Origin: Syngnathus acus
Lineage: Eukaryota; Chordata; Actinopteri; Syngnathiformes; Syngnathidae
Assembly: GCF_901709675.1 (NCBI RefSeq)
Contig: NC_051088.1
Coordinates: 15,552,193-15,616,192 of the forward strand
Reading direction: 5' to 3'
DNA: 64,000 bases
Every line of letters begins with the position of its first letter. Positions within the stretch are counted from its first letter, which is position 1. Positions 48,323-61,203 of this stretch are shown one piece after another. Under the pieces are notes generated by a model that worked only from the letters and a program-made list of their open reading frames with translations, was not told the DNA's origin and searched no databases. A program made the position numbers and the translations under genes.

Positions 48323-51300
48323 TCACCTCTCGGCACAACGAAGGCTGTTGGCCAGTCGAGTCAGTAGACGAGCACATCTTTTAAAATCTGCAGAGGGTGG
48401 CAACATGACAACATTTACAAAGTGTGTTGATGTTCTCGACTCATTCATCCTACAATGTCTTTTTCTGAGCATTTAGCTAGCTAGCTAGCTATGCCTATAC
48501 CTAGAAAATGCATCTTCAAACAGTGATTGTGCGCACATCATGGAGAGGAAGCGGAAAAGAGGAATAGAGTCAACCGTTGGGATTTACTTCAGGCACGGGA
48601 GTTTTTGCGCCGATATATGTCCAAATAAAAGATGCTAGACAAATTTGCTTCCACTTTTCCAGGTTGTAGCAGCAAAATTTGATTGAGTGTAGACAGTTGA
48701 ATGGAATGTGGTGTCACCGCATTGGGCGGACACGGCCACGGAGTCTGAGCAAGGAGTGAAGAAGCTTGACTTGGCTGTTTATTTAATCATTACAATTTGG
48801 CAGGGTTGTTGACAATCACTGTGAATGTCCTACTTGTTCGAGTCATCACAGAACTCACTATCTGCAAAAAAAATATCGCTCAGTTGACCAATCCAAAAGG
48901 CCCATTGAGGCCATTGTTGTTTCATTGAATCAGAATCATAGGGAGCAAATTCAAGACCCGGGGTTCAGATATGGCCCACCACATGATTTTATCTGACCCG
49001 CAAAGACAAATTGTGCATTGACTTGTGTCAATACAAAAATTGCAAATTGTTTTCATTATAAAAAAGAAAATAGAGATATTGCTTGCAATTTTTATTACCA
49101 TTCATCTTTTTAAACTATCAAACAGTTTTTACTTGTCTCTGATTTCAAAACTAGTTCTTCATCAATTTGTCGTGTAGCCTATACTGTATATAATACGTAT
49201 TGATTGATTGAACATTTATTGATCCCGGGGGTGGGGAAATTCAGGCCCCAGCAGTATCCATACCACAGAGCGGGTATACAAAAGACACCTAGATGGCATG
49301 AGTGCAACTCAATAGGCTCTCATAAGGCTGCCAAACAACGGCGCCACAAAGAAAGCCAGAAAGTGCGAAAGATAAAAGCCATCAAAGCAAAGCAAAGCAA
49401 AAAGACAAAGGAAAAAAGGTAACAGCGGCCAACCAGCGTTGACAGTCATAATGGCCATATTATAAATCAGATGAATGGACTTTCCCAGTATTTTTGGCTG
49501 GTATGAATGCTTGAAATCCCTGGCTCATGCAGCAAAGCCAACTGCAGATTGGTTCGATAAAAACCAGCTTGGAGTTTTGGCATAGCCTGCTAACTCATTG
49601 AAAACCTTTAGGCGATCATTAAGTGGAAAATTTGTGACAGAAGGTCACCTACGCTGACAGACCTCAAGCAGAACATCACTGCAGCCTGGGAAGCTGTGAC
49701 TGCGGAAACTGGCGACAAGCTTGTCAAATCGATGCCGCGGAGACTTCAAACAGAATACCACAGAATAAATACAGAGAAAGCGATTCGTCTAATTATAATA
49801 CGTTTTATTTGAATTGACTAAAATAGTTTTTCCATTATGAAACAACTGTGTCACAGTTAAATGGCCTAAATGGTTTTTATGGGCATTCCAGATGAACATT
49901 TTCAGACAGCAAGTTCTGATTGCATGCTGCGTGCTAGGATTTACTTTACTAATGTTGTCTGAATCATGTTAAAGTGTTTAATTGAATTAGTATGTTTGTT
50001 TTATTGGCACGCTGGTCCTCACGCGTGAGCGTAGATATGAATTTAATTCATGCAATATAATCTATTGCAGAATGCAGATTATTGTTTTGTGGACCCCAAC
50101 ATTATCGCTCTCTGACCCCCAGGACTCTACAGAATGTGGGAACTGGTTTCAAATGATTGTTTTTAAAAATGTTTTTTTTTTAAAGGTAAAGTATCATTGT
50201 AAGGTTGCTACAGTGTTAAAGAGGAAGTCAACCCCTAAATATTCTATTCTCAATATGTATTTACAGTATGTGCCCCCACGATGGATAAAAACAGGAGGAT
50301 TTTGCCTGTTTAATTCATATTCCACAAATGAAATATTGATCAGAACACTGTGTTTTGACGAGTTGGGCTCCACAGAAGAAAATGTTGGGGTTGACTTCCC
50401 CTGTAAACAATCTAGCAGATTCAAAGGTGGTGATTAAAGTCAACAAAGTCGCTACAGGGGGTGAAGCTCCCATGTAGATGTGATAATGATTGGCCAAAGG
50501 TGATGCTGGGAGTTCATGACACGAGTGGCGTACAGTAGTTCCGAGTTGTGGCAATGTGCAGGTTGAGGTACTCACATGCTGGTACCACACAGTCCTTGAC
50601 ATGGTAAAGTCTATGAAAGTGATTCCTGCACTTTGGGTTGACATAAAGAGGACCTGGGGGGGGACAGAAAATTGTATTATTAGTGTGACATAGCAGATTT
50701 TATTATCATTCTTACTCTAATTATAATCATCATCACCTTGGACTCCAATCATAGGAGACATGAACAAACAACAACCATCCCCACTCAAATTCAACCTACC
50801 GACAATTTAGTCTTCAGTGAACCTAACATGAATGTGGGAGGAATCCGGAGTACCCACAGAAAACCCAGCCAAGCGTAGGGAGAGGGCAGGAAGGGCATGC
50901 CAACAGGAAAGCCGGAGCGGAGATTGAACGTGCAACTGGTGCTGAGAAATTTCCTAGCATGAGTGCGTGGGTGGGCACACGAAGGGCCTGACCTGTCAGA
51001 TGTTTGATGATCTTGTCTCTATGCCGCAGATCTATGCTCTGAACCGCTGAAAAAAAATGGAAAAGGAATCAATATCATTTTCCTATATATTAGGTGCAGC
51101 GTCAATATTCAAATTATGCTTATTGGTATTAAAAAAAATAATCTCTAAAGTTTTAATCTCTTAAAAGGGGGGCTGGGGTTCAATTTGAGGTGCTTGAGCT
51201 GAGCATCCTCTAAAATGGGCTAGAAACACCCATGATATTTTTTTTTTTTAGCCAAAAAGCCCCTGCCTTTCTTTTTTTAATGAACACTTCTGCTTACTAC

Positions 51301-52125
51301 ATGGCTGCATTTTACAGATATCATCGTATCTTGGTGTAAATAAATAAATAAAAGCTTTAAGAACCACTGAATTTGGCAATGTCCATTGCTTGCTCTTTGA
51401 AAAACACGAGTCACTATTCCAGTTGCGTAACCACCAAACGGCAATTATCCAAAAGCTATAAATGCGTATGATTTTTGTTATTGGTTCTTCGATTACCCTG
51501 ACTGGTCTCAGTTGATTGACTGGAGGCTCTGTGCATGTTACACGCTCCAAGGTTGATGGAGCAAGTGCTAATGTGATTATCCAAAAGTACCAATTGAAGA
51601 TTCGAAGTCAAATCTAATGGGTTGAGCGCAGCATTTATCAGAGCCTCCCATTTTGCAAACTGGACTATTACTGATTGAACCAACTGATGGAACTTCAAGG
51701 CTGTCTGTGGGAAGGGACAGCAATTTATATACCTCCTAAGGAAGTTATATTATTTTAACACTTACTATGTTAGCATTGATCTCGAAGCCTTTTTTTTTTT
51801 TTTTTTTAGAAAACCCAAAGGTCAGGTGACCTTTATCTTAAGGCTTCCCCGTATCGGCCTACTGAACTGAACTGAACTAAACTAAAAAGCTACGATAACT
51901 AGAACTCTACTGACCGAGTTGAGTGCTGGACCTACTCTTTGTGTGCAGTTCTTCCGTGTTTTCGCCGAGCCTCTGCGTCACCGCCACTGTTTCATTGGAG
52001 TGGTTGCTCATCAATTTGAGGACGCTGTGAGCTTCTTGGCGACCGGAACTTTTTAGCGGGGTAGCAACAGTGCAACAACCAATGACCAGCAGCAGTACGA
52101 ACTTCACTGACAGCCAACGGAGCAT
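48323..52125 (-). CDS. alkal2: ALK and LTK ligand 2-type cytokine (ALKAL/FAM150)
   Basis: Secreted ligand of the receptor tyrosine kinases ALK and LTK; in zebrafish these ligands drive iridophore development. Four exons on the minus strand: 51915-52125, 50993-51046, 50576-50653, 48323-48387 join in frame to 135 residues. A signal peptide starts at MLRWLSVKFVLLLVIGCC. A variable middle follows, then the conserved augmentor domain: RDKIIKHLTGPLYVNPKC, HFHRLYHVKDC, and in the last exon FKRCARLLTRLA and LRCAER before the stop. The four domain cysteines are all present. The last exon is too small to appear as an open frame and was found from its conserved sequence; its acceptor is a good pyrimidine tract plus CAG. 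An in-frame Met at 52200 would add 25 residues before the signal peptide, so 52125 is preferred. The same-strand sh3yl1 neighbour matches human 2p25.3. Could be the 2a or 2b copy. Confidence 0.9.
49204..49435 (+). repeat. Fish dispersed repeat in alkal2 intron
   Basis: Opens gattgaacatttattgatcc, then gtggggaaattcaggcccca, gcagtatccataccacagag and caacggcgccacaaagaaag, before an A-rich end. The 72-residue frame through it is not a gene. Confidence 0.6.
50750..50945 (-). repeat. Fish dispersed repeat in alkal2 intron
   Basis: Antisense fragment of the same family as 43880-44180 (gacaatttagtcttcagtga, ggaggaatccggagtaccca, gagattgaacgtgcaac). It sits between alkal2 exons 50993-51046 and 50576-50653. 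Confidence 0.6.
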
Positions 52126-52522
52126 TGTCGCTGATTGAGAAACAAGCAAATGTTTTTCAGCTGAGATGGTTGACTTTCGGGAAACGCATTTGGCCTTCAT
52201 ATAGAAGGCCTTGTTTAACTTAAATAATCAAATATTCAAATGTGCCAAGACAGATGTTTAATTAGTGGGTCATTCCAGAATTGGAAAACATTTTCTGTCC
52301 GCCGCAAGACATTTCAAGTACTCCATCCAGAGAATACAGAAACATGCACTTGTTAAGTTAGGAAAAAGCTTTTGCAGTTGTCATTTTGTGTTACCACAGA
52401 CATTAAAAAGACAACTTATTCAGTGCCAGACATTTTCAGACTCCCCTTTACCCTAAAAAACAACAACATAAGGACATATCTGGTATTGCATGCATGGATT
52501 GTTAAAATACACAGGGAAGAAA

Positions 52523-52605
52523 TGTCCATCCGTCCGTCCGTCCGTCCGTCCGTCCATCCATCCATCCATCCATCCATCCATCCATCCATCCATCCATCCA
52601 TCCAT
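52523..52605 (+). repeat. (TCCG)n/(TCCA)n tetranucleotide array
   Basis: Compound tetranucleotide array, gtcc-type then atcc-type units, leading directly into tccattttctgaaccgcttc, the start of a common fish repeat that extends to about 52755. Confidence 0.92.
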
Positions 52606-53489
52606 TTTCTGAACCGCTTCTGCTCACAAGGGTCATGGGCGTGCTGGAGCCTATCCAGGGGCGAACATGCAAACTCCACATAGAAAGGCTGGAGCCAGGA
52701 TCAAACCCTGAAACCCTGAACTGTGAGGCGGACCTGCTAACCAGTGCGCCACCTGTTACTACAATTAGTGTAAATTAAAAGTATTTAATTGTAAATGTCT
52801 GATTACACATTTCTTTTTCATATTTTCATGAATATCTGTAATAAGGATTCGCTAAACTCATCCAAATATGTGATTTGACAAATAAAACAATCAATATTGG
52901 TGGTTGACCAGAATAAATCAAATTTCATACAATGTTTTTATTTTACTGTATTGGATTGAGCAGTTAGTTACAAAGAGAAAAACGTATTTATTTATTTATT
53001 TGTTTGTTTATTTGTTTAATTATTTAATGAATTAATTACCCCAATGAATTATGGACGGCTTCCTCTTGTCTTGCTTTCTCGGGTCCCTTGGTCTGATGTG
53101 TCACTCCCAAAAACGCGCACAGAAGTGGTTAGTTTATCCTCAGCCTCAACTTTATCCTCATGTCAAGTCGATTGAGACCGACCACTTCTCGTCAAGGTCT
53201 CCCTTCTCTTCTCTTCTTCTTCTTCCTCCTCCCCCTTCTTCTTCCTCCTCCTAAGGGAACGAGGAAGAAGAGACCAAATTTAAGAGGGACGTGCAAGAAA
53301 GTTTTGTCTCCAGAATTGCATGACAAGGTCGAATAAAAAATAAATCGCCTTCCTTTCTTTCTTTCCTGCTTTGTATACTGCATGTCTCCTGCCACGAGTG
53401 CGTGAAATAAAATCACGACGAGGTGTCCAATCACAAGGTTTACGGAAGAGGATTAGGGCCAGTGAAGAAAAAAAAAACGAGGGGTGACA

Positions 53490-53640
53490 GGATTCTGACT
53501 TTTTTTCTCAGAATTCTGACTTTACTTTATACTCAGAATTCCCAATTTCTGACTTTAAAGTCAGAATTCTGACTTAATTCTCAGAATTCTGACTTTAATC
53601 TCACTTTATTCTCAGAATTCTCACTTTAAAATCAGAATTA
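53490..53640 (+). repeat. Degenerate tandem repeat of an 'attctgactttaatctcag' unit
   Basis: Imperfect alternation of attctgacttt and tctcagaattc blocks over about 150 bp. The aattct/agaatt halves are complementary, so the array can fold locally. Confidence 0.75.
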
Positions 53641-53708
53641 ACACTAGTTGCTGCACGTATATATATTTTTTACCTTGTGGCTCCAATGAGACAGCCAGAC
53701 AGACAGCC

Positions 53709-53860
<152 letters not shown>

Positions 53861-54675
53861 TTGTCAGTGTTGCATCATTATTTATTGTAGTGAATCATAA
53901 AATGGGTTTCATTCTAGACTTAACACAAGCATGATGGCAGAAGACTCAACTTGCTCAACAATAAGTAGCGGTTTGGCAGATAGTCAACAATTCTTCCGAA
54001 AAAAAGACGCTTCAAGTTGTTTCAGTTGTGATTGGTGGTGACCGCGCATCTTGTGAGGGAAAAGCTATGAGCAAATTTTTTTGCTCAGTTTATTTTTACA
54101 TACCTTCTTTGCCTTTCACCACATTGCATGTCGTTCACTCATTTATTGCTTTTTAATACTATACTATAATAGCATGATACTACAATGGCCAGAGGTTCCA
54201 CCCTGGTTCAGTTTGTGCACCTGCACTACAGTACAGCAGATGATAAACGCTGGAGAGTTGTTTACACACAATGAAACTAGAACAGGCTTATATGACATTT
54301 TTATATATTACCTATGTTGCTCAAACATTGATCTCATGTCAATGTGGATGTAAGAAAGAGGGGAAAAAAAGATCTATAAAGATGGGACATGATTAGAAGT
54401 CTTCTGAGACTTTAGGGATACATAAAAAGAAGTTTGGTTTTCGGGCAAAATTTCAGGATGAAACAAAAATGCACAACAAACCTAATCTGACCTACTTTTG
54501 AATGCCATATGTCCAACTCTTTGCTGTTTCAATCAATTTTTTGATTGAAAAATTGCAGTAAAATTCACAACAAGTGTTCTTAACTTTGAAGAACCAGATG
54601 ATAAATAACAGACGTTCATCCTGAGATTTCATGCAAAAAACAAATGTCCCAAATTATTGGTGAGTAGTGTGCATC

Positions 54676-57600
54676 TTACTCCTCTTCTCCTTCCCTCTCA
54701 AGGATTGCAGTCATTGGGCCAGAAAAATGGCGGTGGCGAGCAGGTAACCGCCGACTCGCTGAGCGGCTGGGTGCAGCGTGCAGGCGAGGTCGTGTGGCAA
54801 GAGAGGAAGGAACAAAGTGTGCGCCTCTTTGCCTCGTGGTCAAGGACGTGGTCATGTTCGGGTATGTTTGTGACACATCAAGAGTCAGCTGAGTGTTAAC
54901 GGTACACAAGCATGAGGTTTGGATGCAGGTATGAAGTGGGCCGGACGCAGCGGGAGAGGCAGCTACGCGAAGTCGCTCGGCGGCCGATAGACGGGACGAC
55001 GACTGCGAGCGGCTCCCCTTTCTCAGCAGTAGCGTCTTGAAGCTCTCACTTTTCGACCGTCTTTTATCTTTGAGGGTGACAAAGGTTTGCGCTGTCGGTC
55101 GAGCTCGGTGCTCAGCTGACATCAGACTGGAAGAATCTCTTCGTCCAAACATCTTCCGCTTTGACCTGAAACAAACGGACGGACATTTTACTTCGTTTGA
55201 ATGGCGTCCTTGCATTCTCTTGCTACACAAGGATAGAGGAGGGAAGAAGCTGACTAGAATGTTGAGGGTACATCTAAGGTTCTCAAACAGGGGTTTGGGG
55301 GTATCCATAACCTCAAAGTACAACAAATAATTATGTCATACCCAAAGGTTTTAAAACCTCCAGTCTAAGTCTACAGGAACTAATCTCCGACTGCTCTCCT
55401 TCACTTACTGCCAATCAAGCTGTTCCTTCCCATAATGCACTGCTTCATGCGGGATGAAACAAGCACGTGAGTCGACCTGTTGGACACGTCATGTGCTGCT
55501 TGTACATGTTTGTCGTGTGTACCTGTGTATGACGGTGAAGAGGTCCTCGGTCGTTCGGCGTCCCGTCGATCCACCTGTGAAGAGGCCATCGGCACCATCA
55601 CAAGAGAAGCTGCGTAGTGACATCGCAGCTTGCTTTAAACAATGACTGCAGGGAGCAACGTACCTTCGGAACGCCGGGCGACGTCCATCTTCCTGGCCGC
55701 GACCTCCGCCTGTTCATCCTGTGGCTCTTCTATAAGGAGGTCACCCAGTGATACCGCCGCATGCAGATTGTCACTTGACAGCAGACTGCTGAGGGAGCAG
55801 CTTCTCGGACCGATGAGAGGACACAAACTGCTCTCCCTTATCTCTGACTCATCCTCTTCCTCTGAGGATGAAGATGATGAAGAGGATGAAGACAGCCTGC
55901 TCGATGACATCATTAGCAGGCGCCTTCCCGCTGCTCTTCTCTTCTTTCTTGATTTGTCATGTTTGGTGCTCATGGTTGCCTTTCTCTGCTCCTTGTCTTC
56001 TTCTTCCTCCTCTCCCAGTGACCTCATCATGCTTCTGTGACAATGTCTGTCCACTTCTTGCTGGAGTGATGTCCCAGCACCAATTTGGACTGCTAAAGTG
56101 CTATGTGTCAAAGTCTCAAAAGCACGCCACGGTTCGGAGGCGGTGCCATTGAAGGAGTGCAGAACATCTGAATGGCAGCCCTTATTGCTTGATGAGGGGT
56201 CACCGTGCAACATGTTATCTGTGGGTCCAACGACACATTGGGTGGGATCATTGGCTTCCGGGAAGCATGGATTTCTAACATCAGATGTGACCGACGGACT
56301 GCCACGCTCGTCGTTTGGCTCGCCTCTGGCCTCTGGAGATGCTATCACCCCCGTAATGCCAAGATTGGGCTTCTTCGGAAGGATTGACTTCTTCCTCAAA
56401 CTTACACTCTCACATGGCTGGCACACTAAATCAGGAATGACCTGATGGTTGTCGTGTTGTGGCCCGTCTGGCGACACAGTTAACTCTGCTTCCGATAACA
56501 CTTGGTTATGGCTCTGCTGTTTCCCGGAAGGAACATCTGACATTTTCAGCCCGGAACACTCATGACTCTGATTTGTCATCAATCCGCCGTGAACACGAGA
56601 ATTCTCGGAATGGCCTTTTGGGAACTGATCATCTTTGTTCACAGTGTGGTTTTGAAAATAAATTGACTCATCTCTGGACACCACCGCACAACTAGGCAAT
56701 ATTCCAGGTTGTTGTAGTTTTGAATTAACGTCTAACCAAGGAGTGTCTGAAAGTTTGGCATCGGCGAGAATACTGTTTGGGCGTGGTCCTTCAGGGTTGG
56801 TAATGGAGCGAAGCTTGACGCTCCGCAAAGCCTGCGCAGTGACAACGGGGGAGGACGCTAGTTTTGAACATTTTGCAACGTGATTTGGGGGCATGTCAAG
56901 GCCCGCTGGCAGGTGCAACCCGGCAGCGGGTGGGTGGGTGACAGCGGGAGACATGGAGAACAGCGTAGCGTGATGGGAGGAACGCTTGACTGCATGGGAG
57001 TATGGAGGAGGAGGGGGTCGAGAGACCAAAGAAGGAGGGAGAGGTGGAGGGGTTGATGGTTGTGGGAGGGAAGGAGGAAGGGAGGAAGGTAGAGGAGAAA
57101 AAGGAGACAGTGGAAGAGGGGGTGGAGGAGGAGGAAGAGAAGCTGACAGAGGAGTGGTAGGTGGGGGATGAGAAGGTGGGAGATGAGGAGGAAGAGATGA
57201 GGGTGGAAGAGGAGGGAGAGGAATAAGCGAAGATAGCAAATGAGGGGCGTCAGAAAGAAGAGAAGAAGGTGTCAGAGGACTGAGATGAAGGGATAATGGT
57301 TGGAGAGGAGATGACAGTTGGAGATGTGGGGTAGGATGAAGAGAAGGTGGGAGAGGTGGGGGAGGAGGAAGGGAAGGTAGCTGAGGTGTGGGATGATCAG
57401 ATAACATTTGGAGAGGAGGTGGGAGTGGAGGTGGAGGAGGGGGGGTTGGAAGCAAGTGTTGAGGAGCGTGAGTACGTTCGGCAGAGGAGTTGGAGGAGGA
57501 GCAAGATGACAAGGAAGAGGTGGAGGAAAAAGAGGAGGAGAGGAGAGAGGACCTTCTCCCTGGAGGGTGGGATTTAGATTTTTTGGGAGACAGGGGGAGG

Positions 57601-60600
57601 GAGGTTGCACAATGGTAGAAGAAAGGGGGGGGTTGAGAAAGAGCGAAGGCTCCTGGCGGGGTGCCCATCAGCGAGGTATTGGACTGGCTGAAGTAACCAC
57701 TGGAGGGGGAAGTGAGACACTCTAGTCGGGCCGCCTCTTTTGAGACCGAAGAACCAGGGCTGAGCCCAAGAGTGCAGCCAGGGCTTGGACGGAGATTGTT
57801 GGATGAAGCTGCCTGTTGGTCCACACCAAAAGGTTCAAAGATAGCGATTGTTCCATTGTCGATCCCACTCTGCCGTTGTTTGGGATGGTTGCGAGGCACC
57901 CAGGGATCTTGCAAGGGTGGCGTTAGTACGCCAGGACTACGCTCCACACTAAGGCTGGATGTCGAACGACATGACTTGCTGCGGCTTCTTCGACGCCGGA
58001 GGGAGTCGGAGCGCAAAGGTGGCGGAGGCGGACGTTTGGGCTTGCGGAGGGAGAAGCTACGGCAGGAGGAGGTGCTGGACAAGCTAGTTTGACTTTGTGA
58101 GGAAGACAAGGTCACATCTGAGTGCACTGAGCCAAATTTATAAGGGGAGGAGCGAGCAGAAGAAATGACAGAAACAGGACTTGTCTCTTGGTTGATGGGG
58201 CTCCAGGTGTCTCCAGTGCGACACGGGGGCTGGAGGGAACAATGGCTCTGGCAGCGCGAAAGGGTTGACCTCCCATCCAGAGACTCTGCATCTGCTATTA
58301 AAATGGAAGGGGAGCGGTATTGAGGGCAGTTTTGAGACGGGCCAACATGATCACACGAGCAAGTCCTTCCCCACTTCCGAGGACACGGAGAGGTGCTGAG
58401 ATGAGAAGGGGAAGGACACTGAGAGGGCAGCAGGGGATGAAGATCACTGGGCAAATCCTACAGATGGGGACAAAGTCTTAGTTACGTTCACTTCATCCAA
58501 ACTTCATTGTCCCAAAGGGAAGCTTGTCTGCTGAGTTACTTATCAAGTAAGATAAGTCCTCAAGAGCTACCGTCCTGAAAATGTTCCTCCTCCGACACAC
58601 TTGAATCAAATGATTAGCTCGGCATCGGCAAGCTACGTAGAAGCCTGAAGAAAATCTTGATCATTTGAACCAGGTGTGTCGGAGGACGGAAACATCAAAC
58701 ACAGGCAGGACAGCAGATCTCGAGGACAAGAGTTGCCTACACCTGACTGAGGGGAACGAAGGCTTGTTGAAACTGACCTGGGAACAGGATGACGAGGCGC
58801 TGAGTGTCCTGTAGGAGACACTGTTATAGCTGGCGTCCGAGTCCAGAGAGGAGCTGCTGGTCATGCGGGGCAGGCTGCGGACATCAGAGGGGCAGGAGAA
58901 ATGTGGTGAGGTAAGGGACATCATGAGGCTGGATAGCCCCTCCCCTCTCGGTGCTCGGATCCTCCTCGTCAGCGACTCTCCCTTCTTCATGACCGACTCC
59001 TCCTCTTCCAGTTGGCCATGTGAAGATGCAGTAAAGCACTGATCCGCAGGTGAATCTGAAGTGGAACACAGGAAGAAACACAGATGTGTTCTAATGCCAT
59101 CTTCTCCACAAATTGAGAGTGTTACCTGTACCCTGTTGATGAACGACACCGACAAGGTTTCCAGTGCCTGTCATGCAGCGAGTTGGATTGCGATGGTGGC
59201 GGGATAAGGAATCTGCGTTGCAAGCCACTTTTCGGAAGCTGGCTTGCCGATCAAAACTCTGACCTGTCATCGAGTTTGAAGATACAACTTGTTAGATTAA
59301 GGCTCAATCCCATTGTTGGTTCTTCCCTCTAGAAATGCGTGTTCACGAGGACCAAGGTTTGGGTTAAATGGAAGGAATAGACCTCATCAGGTCCCAAACA
59401 CCAAGTCATTTCAATTTGAGTTTGGCCCAAATGTCCTTTTGACCAAGCCTAGTTCCCACCTGTTATGTTGATAGGAATGATTTCAGCTGTGACAGCGTCT
59501 GCCTGTTGCCTCATCTTCTCTTCCGGCGTTGGGAGTCGGGGGATCGACTCTGCCTTCACACTGAGCTCCGTCTCACAAGCAAAGAGGTCCCAACAGGAGG
59601 TGAGCTCGATTGGGTTGAGGACGAGTGGGGTCAGAGGACGTGTGTCGTTGAGGTTGACCGCTTCATCTTCATCCGACGAGGCTGAGGACTGGAAACAATA
59701 CCTTGGTTTATTCACCTGAGTATATCCAACTTAGTACTTTAAATCTACTTAAAATCTTGCAGCTCTCCTAAGCAGGGTAGACATAGCTTGATAATCCCTC
59801 GACCAATTATTACATGTCTGAAAAATGATACTGCAATGGCCAGGCATGTGTCAAGAGGTTTTCCCCGGCTAAGTGAAACGCTCAAGCTTATAAACAATGG
59901 ATGTTCCATTATCAGGTTTAGCATCAAGCTCAAGGCCCAAAAACTGAATACACTGAAAAATCTGAGTTGTTTGCCTTTGAAATACACAGTTAATTAGTAT
60001 GTTGTAGGAACAACTGTGGGTCAGGATACTTTTCTACTCTATAGTCTAGTCTAGGGGTCCGTGTTTACCTTTTGTCTCCAAACTGACCACTCGAGACAAA
60101 GAGAAAAGCACGACTGAGAGAGAAAGTCCCAAAATGTGGACCTCTGAGGCGACAGAAGGGCGAACAGAAGAGACAGTGAGACGACTACAGCAGACTTTCA
60201 AATTGAGGTTGTAAACATTTGTGCTCAATTTAATAGTAAGTAGAGCTTTAATCCAATCGTGATGACGTAAAGTTAAAAAGCTCATTTATGTTGAACCATG
60301 TCAAATATTTCTGAGAGGCTCTCACCACCTTCCTGCTTTTGTCTCTCCATCGCCTGTGCACATTGCCCTCTGGCTGCCGGAGTCCCGGGGATGCGCAGGA
60401 GGTGGGACTTGGGGTGCAGAGCAGAGAGGTGGTAGCTTTGTTGTCTCCATGCTGAGTCACTCTGCTAGAGGCTACACAAAACAAAACAAAACATTGTTCT
60501 AGGCCATTTTGAGATTTGTGATGTTTTTGACTTCATTTACCACATTCACTTTTAATCAACATCCATTTTATTTTGATTTTTTTATTCCACATACATTGGA

Positions 60601-61203
60601 GCAACATATGAAGACAGACGAGGCATCATTTAACAATCCTCACTGGTATATATTATTTATCTTCTGTGAAGAATGACTACGGTGGCTTACTGAGGAGCTG
60701 TGGCCATGTTGTCAATGAGATACAATTTTTTTGAGATACATTATGGCCACAGAATAAATTTAGCTCATATCTCAAGGTGTTACTGTAACTGCAAAACGAC
60801 CTCTTAACCCCTATGACCTTGTCACACAGCTTTTGCTACCCATTGATATGTTCAGTCTTGACTCTGACCTTGCAAGTCCTCGGCGCTACTGTGTTGCCGT
60901 TTTGCAGGGATGAAGAGCAGACCCTGCTGGGGTTTCTGGGTAGTGTAGTGAATGGACCAGCAGTCGCCGTCCTTTGCTGCAGACAGGAGGAGGAAATCAG
61001 GACATGGGTCTGTGGTGGACCTTGACACAAGGTACTGAGGGTTGCTATGGTAACCAGCATGTCAGGCTCCTGAACATGTCCTTGTGGTCAAGCTACTGCA
61101 TCCGTACGCACAGAAGCAAGCATGCAAAGATGAGAACTAACTCACCTGTGTTCTTTTTGAGATACTTGAAGACACATTTAATAGCTGCACCGATCAGGAC
61201 CAT
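54676..61203 (-). CDS. Nance-Horan syndrome family protein (NHS/NHSL), short-start form
   Basis: NHS proteins are large disordered regulators of Scar/WAVE-driven actin remodelling. Nine exons on the minus strand: 61146-61203, 60869-60976, 60329-60471, 59460-59688, 59126-59263, 58778-59055, 55664-58457, 55523-55574, 54676-55165 sum to 4290 nt, 1429 residues, with every phase matching. Family blocks: a short alternative N-terminus MVLIGAAIKCVFKYLKKNT; CWSIHYTTQKPQQG; RLPTPEEKMRQQADAV and IIPINITG; SFDRQASFRK; SFSLRKPKRPPPPPLRSDSL; SPSSGYFSQS; LRSVKLRSI; RTTEDLFTVIHRSKRKMFG; LLLRKGSRS with RLSAAE; and SGPMTAI near the stop. One 2.8-kb exon carries most of the protein, including long Pro-rich and Ser/Glu runs. 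Which paralogue is unclear; the RTTEDLFTVIHRSKRK block resembles NHSL2. The canonical WAVE-homology first exon is not in this window. Confidence 0.88.
56986..57610 (+). repeat. Polypurine tract from NHS-family Pro-rich exon
   Basis: On the plus strand about 600 bp are strongly purine-biased (GGAGGA/GAAGGTGGGA-like units). On the minus strand it codes the Pro/Leu/Ser-rich repeats of the NHS-family protein (SLPPPPPLPP, PPSLHP, LPPHLP and similar). It is coding, internally repetitive and probably hard to assemble. Confidence 0.8.
58587..58742. repeat. Palindromic short element in NHS-family intron
   Basis: ctccgacacacttgaatcaa (58591-58610) is the inverted counterpart of atttgaaccaggtgtgtcgg (58663-58682), so the element folds into a hairpin. 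Its right part is a copy of 116-211. A MITE-like fish repeat, located between exons 58778-59055 and 55664-58457. Confidence 0.7.

Noticed and set aside
48826-48862. Possible alternative last exon for alkal2 (acceptor followed by a short frame ending in TAG)
   Set aside because: The peptide lacks the conserved KRCARLLTRLA block, which is found intact at 48323-48387.
55642-58092. Several plus-strand frames (132, 94, 115, 126 codons)
   Set aside because: They are complements of the large NHS-family exon, which is supported by conserved blocks and exon phases on the minus strand.
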